The notes beneath the pieces were generated by a model. It did no database searches, was not told where the DNA came from, and worked only from the letters and a program-made list of their open reading frames with translations. A program made the position numbers and the translations under genes. DNA of 64,000 nucleotides. Source: Anammoximicrobium sp964645045 (lineage in GTDB: Bacteria > Planctomycetota > Planctomycetia > Pirellulales > Pirellulaceae). This document shows positions 32,937-41,397 of the stretch, piece by piece (the stretch's first letter is position 1; each line of letters opens with the position of its first letter). The stretch lies in assembly GCA_964645045.1 (NCBI GenBank), contig CAZXYZ010000010.1, positions 1 through 64,000 of the forward strand. Reading direction: 5' to 3'.

Positions 32937-34152
32937 CACGAGCCAGGTCCCGCAGGCTGCCCACGCAAGGTTCCAGCAGACCCGGTCCGAGGACGGGGAT
33001 GCACTCCCGCTTCTTGAGCTGGCTGACCAAGCCGCGCCAGGCTTGAAAGGCGGCTTGCCCGTTGGGCAGGCGGCTGTCGTACCACAGTCGCCCGGTGACC
33101 AGCCGCGTGAACAGGACCGGCACCCAGTGGTCGGGCTGGTCGCGGACGGCAAAGCGGGCTTCGGTCATGGCGCGATCGATCTGGCCGTCGCCACGCAGCT
33201 CTTCGAAGAACTTCTGCATGAACCGGCCCGAAGTGCGTTGCAGGACATTGCCTTGCGTGGCGATCACCGCCGGAATGCCGGCCTCGGCCAACCGCGGTCC
33301 CAGCGCGGCCAGCACGCCTTCGTCGTCGCTACGGGGCTCCTCGCCCGTGCCGGCGCTCTGACAGGACGCCAGCACGACCAGCCGCGGCAGGCGGGCCAAC
33401 CCATCGACCAGATCCTTGCCGGCAGTGACCTTGGTGGCACCCTGTTCATCCTCCAGCCACAGTCGCGGCTCGTCTTTCACCAGCGCCCCGTGGCAGACCA
33501 GGTACAGCACGTCGCAGTCGTCGCGCAGATGCTGGAGGATGGCATCCAGGGTGACGGGCTGCTGGCCAGCCAGTTCCGTAACGGCGATGCTGCCCAGCGA
33601 TTGCCGCGCCCGCTGCACTTCGCCCGCCACGTCGATCGGCGCGAGCGTGCGGCCGCCCGGTTTGCGTTGGGCCAAGTCGGATGGATTGGCCACCGCCACC
33701 AAGGCCCGCAGGGCGGTCTTGGAACGTAGCCGCACCGGCCGCATGTCGAAGCTGCCCAGGTGCCGGGAAAACAGGATGTTGTCGTCCATCAGCAGGCTGC
33801 GGTCCGTCTCCGGGTCCCGGAGCGTTTCCCAGCGCAAGCTGTGCAGCTTCAGCGACCAGAGGTCGATGCACTGCCGCAGCCGCTACCGCCGCTGGCTCGT
33901 CTGGGCCACCGTTCGCGCCTTGTCCAGGCACGACCGCACGTCCGGATGCCCGAACAGGTTCTGCCCCAGCAGCCGGCCGTACGCCGTCGGATCGAGTGTG
34001 AGTTCCCGCAGTTGCTCGAAGTCGAACCGCACTGGGTCCTTGACGTCCACCCGTTGCTCCGCTTCCTGATCCGGGTCGCGAAACCGGACCTGGACCGCAT
34101 AACTGGCCGCATCGCAGCGGCTCAATCCGATTTCGAGTTCGGGGTAGTTCAT
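32929..34152 (-). pseudogene. CHAT-domain (caspase-like) gene with in-frame TAG and truncated 3' end
   Basis: From ATG 34152 the frame encodes the family N-terminus (MNYPELEIGLSRCDAASYAV, PVRFDFEQLRELTLDPTAYG), reaches a TAG at 33883-33885 (codon 90), and continues in the same frame (LHSLRWETLRDPETD) through a full CHAT domain. The catalytic pair is visible as LYLVCHGAL (His) and VLASCQSAG (Cys). After RLWYDSR a SIR2-like segment begins (KRECIPVLGPGLLEP) but stops after RDLARAF where a palindromic block intervenes. CHAT proteases act in bacterial defence and programmed cell death in known systems. The intact CHAT core suggests recent decay or amber readthrough. Confidence 0.8.
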
Positions 34153-34215
34153 GGCTGATCGCTCCTCACGCGGCAGACGTGCAAGCCGCGAGTTCGTGCG
34201 TGGCTGGCATCTCGT

Positions 34216-34986
34216 TCACGCCCGCGGCGGCAGGAACTGCCGCGCCCAGACATCATCGTACGGCATCAGCGGCGGGTCGGGGGCGCCCTCGTAGATGTAC
34301 GTCTGATAGTGGGCCTTGTCGTAGATGTCGTGCAGCACTTCCTGGAGATCCAGTTGTGCGTCCGGGTCGGGGGCGCGCAGTGGAATGGGAACCAGCGGCA
34401 GCCGATCCCTCAACCGCAGCGGCCAGATGCCGACGCGGGGCCGCTGTTCACAACGGCTGACTAGCACGCAGTACTCGCAGTCCGGTAGATCTTCCACCGG
34501 CGGGCGTCGGCCGCCGCGCAACAAGTCGATCTCCACGAAATGGGCCGAACTGGCCAAGACCTCATGGCGTTTCGCCAAGTATTGGTCGCGGTCGGGTCCC
34601 GGCCGTTTGTTGGCAGGACTGAGCAATTCGATCAGGGCGACCAACTGGCGGTTGCGACGATCGCGGATTTCGACGAATGCCAGACGCTCCACATCCACGG
34701 CCGGCAAATAGCCTTCCGCCGGGGCTTCGAGCACCGCAGTAGCGGTTTGTCTGTCGGTGGCGGCGGGCCTGCCGCGACCGATGGTGATATCCGCCCGGCC
34801 CAAGAACCTCCGTTGCTCGGCCGACAACTCGTGGATGTAGATGTGCTCGTCGATCTTGACGATATATCGAGGATCGACCTGCGCGGCAATCCGCTCGGCT
34901 ACCAGGGGCAGGAATCGCTCGTGGAAGTCGTGCCAAGCATCCTCTTGCTCCAAATAGGGATTCATCCCGGGAAACGGCGAAGGCAT
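34216..34986 (-). CDS. DUF4058-family protein
   Basis: A 256-residue protein with the family start MPSPFPGMNPYLEQEDAWHD. Further conserved blocks are YIHELSAEQRRFLGRADI, FVEIRDRRNRQLVALIELLS-PANK (near 105-130, the E-x-LSP-NK box resembling a PD-(D/E)XK nuclease core) and LRAPDPDAQLDLQEVLHDIYDKAHY. Start at 34986 is chosen for the family N-terminus. DUF4058 proteins are common in planctomycetes and cyanobacteria with no proven function. It is 63 nt upstream of the CHAT pseudogene on the same strand, and a second, truncated DUF4058 lies at 32036. Confidence 0.88.
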   Translation of the reverse strand: MPSPFPGMNPYLEQEDAWHDFHERFLPLVAERIAAQVDPRYIVKIDEHIYIHELSAEQRRFLGRADITIGRGRPAATDRQTATAVLEAPAEGYLPAVDVERLAFVEIRDRRNRQLVALIELLSPANKRPGPDRDQYLAKRHEVLASSAHFVEIDLLRGGRRPPVEDLPDCEYCVLVSRCEQRPRVGIWPLRLRDRLPLVPIPLRAPDPDAQLDLQEVLHDIYDKAHYQTYIYEGAPDPPLMPYDDVWARQFLPPRA

Positions 34987-35264
34987 GGTGCGTGCTCCCA
35001 AAGACCAGATTCAGTTTCGCCGCACGCCGCCCCCGCAAGACGCAGCAACGCGGGCCGACAGGTGACGGGCGTCGTACACGATCATCGTTCCGCCGAGCAA
35101 GTTCAGCGGGGGCGAACGGCGACAACTGCGCAACTTCAAAGACTTGTCTGCGTACCGCGAACGAGCCGAATTGTACACGCCCGGAGAAAGCAGCGAAACA
35201 AGGGGAGGCATACGCCCGCCGCTGGCCGAGAGTTGGGTAACGTTTGGGCCCGGCCGCCTGCGGC

Positions 35265-36047
35265 TCAGGTTGCCGGCGCTCCGGGTTTCTTGGCCTGGAC
35301 CCACTCGTAATACTCGCGCATCTGGAGTTGGCCGGCGGCCGGTTCGTCGATGAACACGCGCGCATCGGAGTGCATTTGCAGGGCGCTGGCGGTGATCAAG
35401 CTGGTGACCGGGCCTTCGATCATCTTGGCGACGGCGTCGGCCTTGTTCTTGCCGTTGGCCACCAGCACCAGGGTCTGCGCTTCGAGAATCGTGCCTACGC
35501 CCATGGTGATGGCATAGATCGGCACGTCCTCGACCCGGTCGAAGAACCGCGCGTTGTCCTCGATGGTCGGCCGGGCCAGCGTCTTGAGCCGCGTGCGGCT
35601 GGTCAGCGAAGACGTCGGTTCGTTGAACGCGATGTGACCGTCCGAGCCGATGCCCAGGATCTGCACGTCGATCCCGCCGCAACTCTTGATCCGGTCCTCG
35701 TACCACGCGCAGAACGCCCGGTAGTTGCGGGTCGTCCCCGAGGGGATGTGGATGTTCTCGCGGGGGATGTTCACGTGTTTGAAGAAGTTCTCGTGCATGA
35801 AGTAGTGGTAGGACTGCTTGTGCGTGACGGGCAAGCCGACGTACTCGTCCAAGTTGAACGTCGTGACCTGGGAGAAATTCAAGCCCTCGTCCCGGTGCAT
35901 GCGCACCAGTTCCTGGTACAGCCCTAGGGGGCTGGATCCGGTGGCCATGCCCAGCACGGCGTTGGGCTTCGCGTTCAGCACGTCCGCGATCACGTTGGCG
36001 GCCTTGCGGCTCAGCTCTTCGTAGGTTTTCGAAATGTCGACTTCCAT
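35265..36047 (-). CDS. nagB: Glucosamine-6-phosphate deaminase
   Basis: A 260-residue enzyme converting glucosamine-6-phosphate to fructose-6-phosphate and ammonia. Motifs: LGMATGSSPLGLYQEL (phosphate loop, near 33), FNLDEYVGL (catalytic Asp, near 65), GIGSDGHIAFNEP (near 130; includes catalytic Asp and His region), and TMGVGTILEA (near 185). Start at 36047 rather than 36071 because AAAGGA lies 9 nt upstream of the former. No nagA neighbour. The 278-bp gap downstream contains another gcgcaacttcaaa motif (35128-35140). Confidence 0.95.
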   Translation of the reverse strand: MEVDISKTYEELSRKAANVIADVLNAKPNAVLGMATGSSPLGLYQELVRMHRDEGLNFSQVTTFNLDEYVGLPVTHKQSYHYFMHENFFKHVNIPRENIHIPSGTTRNYRAFCAWYEDRIKSCGGIDVQILGIGSDGHIAFNEPTSSLTSRTRLKTLARPTIEDNARFFDRVEDVPIYAITMGVGTILEAQTLVLVANGKNKADAVAKMIEGPVTSLITASALQMHSDARVFIDEPAAGQLQMREYYEWVQAKKPGAPAT

Positions 36048-36170
36048 CGTGATGATCCTTTCGTTCGTCAAGGGGCGCGTAGAAGGTGGATTGGTATCAG
36101 AACCGAGGACTTTTCATTTCACCGTCTGCCAGTCCCCGTGACAAGACCCTGAGAACCTCGTATTGTGGGG

Positions 36171-36198
36171 TTGACAAGCCTGGAGGTATGCTTACGAT
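36171..36198 (+). promoter_or_regulatory. Candidate promoter for the STAS gene
   Basis: Consensus TTGACA (36171-36176), 16-nt spacer, TACGAT (36193-36198). The resulting leader would be about 185 nt, unusually long; nothing structured was recognised in it. Confidence 0.35.
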
Positions 36199-36387
36199 CT
36201 GGGTTGTTTTTTTCCCACTCACAGGCCAAATTATCCAAGAACAGCCTTCGCTGGGTTGCCGATTGATGCCTCTTTTTTGGTACTCTCAGAGGTTTGGTTT
36301 CTTGGTAAAATGGGTAAAATGATGTAGCCTGCTAAGGCGACCGGGATGTCGGGGTGCTCACGAAGGGAAGCGTTGGGGGAAGATCTT

Positions 36388-36840
36388 ATGTTGCTAGTTG
36401 CCCCAGAACCCACGAACGAATTCGCGGACAGCCACGGATGCGATTTCCGCTGTTGCGTGTGCGGCGAGGTTTTGCCGTACCATCCCGTGTTCAGCGTGGA
36501 TCACGACTGCCCGCACTGCGGCTCGGCGGTTTGGTGCTTTCAACGGAATCACGGTGACGACGTGATCCTGGAGGTGTTGCCGGGACGGACACCCGGGTTG
36601 GAAGACATCAACCGCTTGACTCAGGCTCTTCTGCAGTCGCACGACGAGCCCCATGTGACGATCGATCTGTCCGCCTTGGATATCGTCAACAGCGCCTTGG
36701 TCGCGATGCTCGTTCTGTTGAACAAACGCATTCGCGCCGCAGGAGGCACGCTCCACTTGTGCGAACTGTGCCCCGTCGTCCGCGAGATCTTCTGCCGGTT
36801 CAAGCTCGATACGCTGTTCGACATCGTCGAACTCGTGTGA
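36388..36840 (+). CDS. Zinc-ribbon plus STAS-domain protein
   Basis: A 150-residue protein. Residues 20-50 form a four-Cys zinc ribbon (CCVCGEVLPYH ... CPHCGS). Residues 60-150 form a STAS domain of anti-sigma-factor antagonist type: VTIDLSALDIVNSALVAMLV with the Ser at the usual phosphorylation position, then LLNKRIRAAGGTLHLCELCP and VREIFCRFKLDTLFDI. Start at 36388 has GGGGAAG upstream. STAS antagonists release sigma factors when unphosphorylated; here no anti-sigma or phosphatase partner is adjacent. The Zn-ribbon addition is unusual but recurs in planctomycetes. Confidence 0.82.
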   Translation: MLLVAPEPTNEFADSHGCDFRCCVCGEVLPYHPVFSVDHDCPHCGSAVWCFQRNHGDDVILEVLPGRTPGLEDINRLTQALLQSHDEPHVTIDLSALDIVNSALVAMLVLLNKRIRAAGGTLHLCELCPVVREIFCRFKLDTLFDIVELV

Positions 36841-36872
36841 CCTTGACCGTGCGTTTGCCCGTGCTGGGAATC

Positions 36873-38786
36873 TTACGCTCGTTGCGGCTTGAAGATCACG
36901 GCGGCCAGCGGCGGCAAGACCACTTCGATCGAGTACGGCCGGCCGTGCCATTCACTCGATTCGGCCAGGCGGCCAGGAAAATTGCCGAGGTTGCTCCCGT
37001 TGTAGTGTGCTGAATCGCTGTTGAAGACCTCGGCATACCAACCGCCCTCCGGCACGCCGATGCGATGTTGCAGACGGGGGGCAGGCGTGAAGTTACAGCA
37101 GACCACGAGGAAGTCGTGGGGGTCCTTGCCGCGGCGCAGATAAGCCAGCGTGCTTTCCTGGTGATTGTGGCAATCGATCCACTCGAAGCCGCGGCCTTGA
37201 AAGTCGAACTCGTGCAAGGAACCTTCGGTCTGCAACAAGTGATTCAAGTCCGCTACGCATTTCTGCAAGCCCTGGTGCGTCGGCAAGCAGAGCAGGTCCC
37301 ACTGCAGGTTGCCGTCGCAGTCCCATTCGTGCCACTGGCCCCACTCGCCGCCCATGAACAACAGCTTCTTGCCGGGATGGGTCCACATGTAGGTGTACAA
37401 CAGCCGCAGGTTGGCGAACTTCTGCCACCAATCGCCGGGCATCTGGTCCAGCAGCGATCGCTTGCCATGCACAACTTCGTCGTGCGATAGCGGCAGGACG
37501 AAGTTCTCGTGGAAGGCATACAGTAAGCTGAACGTGATGTCGTTGTGATGGTAACTGCGGTGGATTGGTTCCAGTTGCATGTACCGCCGCGTGTCGTTCA
37601 TCCAGCCCATGTTCCATTTCAGGCTGAAGCCCAAACCGCCCAGGTAGGGCGGCCGCGAGACGCCGGGCCACGCGGTCGACTCTTCGGCAATCGTCAGCAC
37701 GCCGGGGAACTGGACGTGGGACTGCTTGTTGAACTCCTTCAGGAACTCGATCGCCGCCACGTTCTCGCGGCCCCCGAATTCATTCGGAATCCATTCGCCT
37801 TCCGCCCGGCTGTAGTCCAGATACAGCAGCGAGGCCACCGCGTCGACCCGCAGACCGTCGATGTGGTACTTGTCCAGCCAGAACAAGGCATTGGCGATCA
37901 AGAAGTTGCTGACTTCGTGCCGGCCGTAGTTGAAGATCTTCGTGCCCCAGTCGCGGTGTTCGCCTTGCCGCGGGTCAGCGTGCTCGTACAACGCCGTCCC
38001 GTCGAAGCGGGCCAAACCATGCCCATCGCGGGGGAAATGCGCGGGCACCCAATCCAAGATGACGCCGATCCCGTTCTGGTGGCAGAGATCGACGAAGTAC
38101 ATCAGATCCTGGGGCGAACCGTGGCGGGCCGTCGCGGCGAAGTAGCCCACCGTCTGATAACCCCAGCTGCCTGTGAAAGGATGCTCGCTGACGGGCAACA
38201 ACTCGATGTGCGTGAACCCCATGTTCCGGCAGTAATCCACCATCTGGTGCGCCAGTTCACGGTAGCTGAGCCAATAGGTGGGCTCCCCGGCGGGCCGGCG
38301 CCAGCTGCCCAAGTGAACTTCATAAAATGACAAGGGCTGTTCCAGCCAATTGACCTGCGGCCGCCGCGACATCCACTCGACGTCGTGCCATCGATAGCAA
38401 TCCAGATTGGTGACGATGCTGGCCGTCCGGGGGGGGCATTCCGCGGCGAATCCCACGGGGTCCGACTTCTCAAACATCTCGTGACCGCAGCGGACTTGGT
38501 ACTTGTATTTCTCGCCCTCGCCCAGCCCGGGGACGAACAGTTCCCAGAAACCGCTGGGAATCTGCTTGTACATCGGGTGACTTTGGCCGTCCCAGCCGTT
38601 GAAGTCCCCCACGACGCTCACTGCGGTCGCGTTCGGGGCCCAGACGGCAAAGTTGACGCCTTCCAGGTCGTCCAGCTTCCGCAGCTGCGCGCCCAGTTTG
38701 TGGTACAGCCGCCAATGTTGACCCTGGTTCAACAGGTAGCGGTCAAAATCGGTCAGCAGCCAAGGGAATTTGTACGGCTCTTGCAT
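36873..38786 (-). CDS. glgB: 1,4-alpha-glucan branching enzyme
   Basis: A 637-residue GH13 enzyme that makes alpha-1,6 branches in glycogen. Order: CBM48/N-terminal beta domain (VNFAVWAPNATAVSVVGDFN-GW, near 45), (beta/alpha)8 barrel with GVILDWVPAHFP, the nucleophile Asp in DGLRVDAVAS, acid/base Glu in TIAEESTAWPGV, and the third Asp in LPLSHDEVVHGK, then a C-terminal beta domain (TLAYLRRGKD to LPPLAAVIFKP). Length is typical of the shorter GlgB class. GGAGA upstream of ATG. No other glycogen gene is nearby. Confidence 0.95.
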   Translation of the reverse strand: MQEPYKFPWLLTDFDRYLLNQGQHWRLYHKLGAQLRKLDDLEGVNFAVWAPNATAVSVVGDFNGWDGQSHPMYKQIPSGFWELFVPGLGEGEKYKYQVRCGHEMFEKSDPVGFAAECPPRTASIVTNLDCYRWHDVEWMSRRPQVNWLEQPLSFYEVHLGSWRRPAGEPTYWLSYRELAHQMVDYCRNMGFTHIELLPVSEHPFTGSWGYQTVGYFAATARHGSPQDLMYFVDLCHQNGIGVILDWVPAHFPRDGHGLARFDGTALYEHADPRQGEHRDWGTKIFNYGRHEVSNFLIANALFWLDKYHIDGLRVDAVASLLYLDYSRAEGEWIPNEFGGRENVAAIEFLKEFNKQSHVQFPGVLTIAEESTAWPGVSRPPYLGGLGFSLKWNMGWMNDTRRYMQLEPIHRSYHHNDITFSLLYAFHENFVLPLSHDEVVHGKRSLLDQMPGDWWQKFANLRLLYTYMWTHPGKKLLFMGGEWGQWHEWDCDGNLQWDLLCLPTHQGLQKCVADLNHLLQTEGSLHEFDFQGRGFEWIDCHNHQESTLAYLRRGKDPHDFLVVCCNFTPAPRLQHRIGVPEGGWYAEVFNSDSAHYNGSNLGNFPGRLAESSEWHGRPYSIEVVLPPLAAVIFKPQRA

Positions 38787-38913
38787 CGCAGTTCTCCAAT
38801 CTCCCCATCATGACTGGTCGGCCTGAAATTCGCAAGTCACTTGGTAGGACGGATAGAAGTGGCAGCGGGGAGAGGCCGTGGATCTTGCCCATCGGGGAAA
38901 ACGGCGGCAGAAT

Positions 38914-39363
38914 ATGAAACGTAAGTCTATCGGAGCACCGCCCACGAACACCGCCGTTGACTACGCGATCCAGAAATTGACCCCGGAGATGGCCGGGATG
39001 CGCATGTCGCCGGAAGAGTTCGATGCCGCCGACGAATGGGGCGAAGATTACGTCTATGAACTCGTCGAAGGAGTGCTGGTTGTGGTTCCTCCGGTATCGG
39101 AAAATGAACGCGGCCCCAACGAAATGCTGGGTTACTTGCTGCTCAGCTACAAGGAACACAATCCCGCGGCGCGGCGCTCGATCTCACCTTGCCGGAGAAC
39201 CTGATCAAGACGCTTCGCAGCCGGCGGCGCGCCGACCGTGTGATCTGGACCGGCCTGGGCCGCTTGCCCAACGCCCGCAAGCATCGGCCCACGATCGCCA
39301 TCGAGTTTGTCCCGGCGGGCAAACGCAGCGTCCCGCGGGACTATGTTCAGAACCGCGGGTGAC
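38914..39363 (+). pseudogene. Uma2-family endonuclease pseudogene
   Basis: From ATG 38914 (MKRKSIGAPPTNTAVDYAIQ) the frame gives the Uma2 pattern MSPEEFDAADEWGEDYVYEL and VEGVLVVVPPVSENERGPNE, then shifts near 39160 (stop of this frame at 39202). In another frame the family continues: LDLTLPENLIKTLRSRRRAD, RVIWTGLGRLPN and PTIAIEFVPAGKRSVPRDY (PD-(D/E)XK nuclease core), ending early at a TGA at 39361. The C-terminal YWVIDR region is absent. One frameshift plus one truncation indicate a dead gene. Confidence 0.82.
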
Positions 39364-39668
39364 GGGAGCCGGGAGGCGTTCGCGGCGGAAGAGGCGTCGT
39401 TCAGCCAGGAGCCGCGTGTGGTGTCCAGGCTGGCGTGGGGGCGGGGGGGACGTTCTCGCAAGTCCTGCCGCCCAGCCACCGGCGGCCCTGCGCGGCGGCG
39501 GTGGCACGAGTGCTCGTGCTGAGCACGGCCCTGGGCAGGCGGCTGCCTTCGGAGGACACCGCCGGTTTTTGTCGGGTGCGAACACAAAGACCGGCCCGTG
39601 TGTTGCAGCGGCTGACCGACCAAGCCAGCGACCGTCTGCGCGAGAAGCTGGATTGAGAAGCGACGCAC

Positions 39669-40025
39669 CGCAGACGATGGCTGGTCAGAAACGAAGAATG
39701 CCCGCCGTTGCAACTGATCCACAAACAGTTCGCCCATGGCCTAACATCAGCCGAGACGGCCGAACTCGGCCAGTTCCGCGAGCAGATTGAGCCGCTAGCC
39801 GCGGACACCGCGCATGCCTTGGAGGCCGAGTTGGAGCGTTTCAGGAGTACGCACCCTGTTAGCGGAGGTACGGGAAAAAGCCGTTTGGTGCTGTTCCCCA
39901 AGCACCCCGAAAGACTACAATACTGGCGGACAAGTGGACGGCTGTCAGGCTCGCACGACCTCGCGCCATGCCGGACAGAGGAGACTGCGAGGGTGCCAGG
40001 TCGAGCGTCATGTCCCCATGTTTGA
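39669..40025 (+). other. Unassigned stretch with a weak small ORF
   Basis: The 39364-40056 gap has no confident gene. One frame reads RRWLVRNEECPPLQLIHKQF followed by AHGLTSAETAELGQFREQIE, which looks like genuine helical protein sequence without a start codon, so a remnant of a small gene is possible. A -10-like TACAAT sits at 39916-39921 upstream of the Tyr-rich protein gene. Confidence 0.25.
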
Positions 40026-40056
40026 AAATTGTAAGTCAATGGAAGGAGATTTTTCC

Positions 40057-40485
40057 ATGTCGCGAACCATTTTAAGGATCAGCTTAGCCGCTATGGCGGC
40101 CTGGGCGGTGGTGTTGACGGCATCTGCGGCTGTTGCTCAAGGCCCTATTGTCACGTACTCCCCAGCGTCGCCGGCCGTCGCGTATGTTCCAGAAGTGCGG
40201 GGGCTGTTCGGTCAAAGGCTCGTCTACCGGCCCGTGATTACTGCCCCGGCGGCCCGCGTGACCACCTACTATGCACCCGCGCCGGTGGTGGGCTACGCGG
40301 CGCCCGTGACAACCTACTACGCGCCGGCGGCGCCCGTGGTCAGCTATCCGGCTCGCATAACGACCTATTACGCGCCAGCCGCACCGGTCGTGGGCTACCC
40401 AGCGAGGGCGACGACTTACTATGCGCCGGTGCGGGTCGTGGCGCCTCCCGTGATCACGGCGTATCCGCCGTGGATGGTTCCCTGA
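40057..40485 (+). CDS. Secreted Tyr-rich repeat protein
   Basis: A 142-residue exported protein: signal peptide (SLAAMAAWAVVLTASAAVAQ), then four near-identical blocks of about 17 residues built on TTYYAPAAPVVGYPAR (residues about 68-130). An excellent ribosome site, GGAAGGAGAT (40041-40050), precedes the ATG by 6 nt, implying high expression. No enzymatic motif. Low-complexity Tyr/Pro/Val repeats suggest a structural envelope or matrix component. It ends 2 nt before the likely start of nnrD. Confidence 0.75.
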   Translation: MSRTILRISLAAMAAWAVVLTASAAVAQGPIVTYSPASPAVAYVPEVRGLFGQRLVYRPVITAPAARVTTYYAPAPVVGYAAPVTTYYAPAAPVVSYPARITTYYAPAAPVVGYPARATTYYAPVRVVAPPVITAYPPWMVP

Positions 40486-40487
40486 CC

Positions 40488-41378
40488 GTGTGTACACTCC
40501 CCGTCCTGCCGCTGCCTGCATTACCGCCGCGGAAGACCGACGCTCACAAGGGCGATTTCGGCCGCGCGTTGCTGGTTGGGGGCTCGCGCGGCATGAGCGG
40601 GGCGATTGCCTTGGCCGGGCTGGCTGCGCTCCGCAGCGGCGCGGGATTGGTGACGCTGGCCGTCCCGGATGCCTGCCTCGAGACCGTCGCCGCGTTCGAG
40701 CCGTCCTACATGACGACTCCGTTGGCCTGCGACGAAGCGGGGCGGATTCAGCTGGAGGCCGTCGAGGAGATTTTCCGCTTGGCGGGCGTCGCCAATTGTA
40801 TTGCCTGCGGCCCCGGCGTGTCGAGATCGCCCCCGTTGACCACGTTGGTTGCCAGGCTGTACGAAACTTTGACGCAGCCGCTGGTGCTGGATGCCGATGG
40901 CTTGAATGCGTTGGCCGCCCTGGGGGGAGAACGGCCCACTGCGGCGGCCGCGCGGATTCTGACGCCTCATCCGGGCGAATTTCGGCGCCTTGCCGGCGAG
41001 CCCGATTCGCGCGCGTCCTGGGACGAACTGTGCGGGCAAGCCATCGAGTTGGCGGCCCGTTGCGGCTGGGTGCTGGTCCTCAAGGGCCATCGCACCTTGA
41101 TTACAGACGGACAACGGGTGACATACAATACCAGCGGCAACCCCGGCATGGCCACCGGCGGAGCCGGCGATGTGCTGACCGGCGTCATCACGGCCTTGGT
41201 GTGCCAGGGGCTGGCACCATTTAAAGCCGCCCAGTTGGGCGTTTACCTTCACGGACTGGCGGGCGATCTGGCGGCGGAACAGTTGGGGCAGGTATCCCTG
41301 ATCGCGCGGGACCTGGTGACCTATCTGCCTCAGGCGTTTCAGCGTCTGAGTGAAGGAATCGGGCAAGACTCGAAGTAA
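40488..41378 (+). CDS. nnrD: ADP-dependent NAD(P)H-hydrate dehydratase
   Basis: A 296-residue ribokinase-fold enzyme that repairs hydrated NAD(P)H. Motifs: GGSRGMSGAIALAGLAALRSG (near 32), VLDADGLNAL (near 130), LTPHPGEFRRLAG (near 155), LKGHRTLITDG (near 195) and the catalytic GNPGMATGGAGDVLTG (near 220, Asp in GAGD). The N-terminal NnrE epimerase domain of bifunctional forms is missing. GTG at 40488 is preferred; an alternative GTG at 40470 would overlap the preceding gene. Start of a block with ribF, nrnA and an MFS gene. Confidence 0.92.
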   Translation: MCTLPVLPLPALPPRKTDAHKGDFGRALLVGGSRGMSGAIALAGLAALRSGAGLVTLAVPDACLETVAAFEPSYMTTPLACDEAGRIQLEAVEEIFRLAGVANCIACGPGVSRSPPLTTLVARLYETLTQPLVLDADGLNALAALGGERPTAAAARILTPHPGEFRRLAGEPDSRASWDELCGQAIELAARCGWVLVLKGHRTLITDGQRVTYNTSGNPGMATGGAGDVLTGVITALVCQGLAPFKAAQLGVYLHGLAGDLAAEQLGQVSLIARDLVTYLPQAFQRLSEGIGQDSK

Positions 41379-41397
41379 GCACACGAGACGAGACATC

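Noticed and set aside
36086..36322. A 78-codon plus-strand frame between nagB and the STAS gene
   Set aside because: AT-richer than neighbours, no ribosome site, no recognisable motif; it overlaps the promoter candidate and looks like untranslated leader.
39364..39668. Several short frames after the Uma2 pseudogene
   Set aside because: None has a family motif, start with ribosome site or balanced composition.
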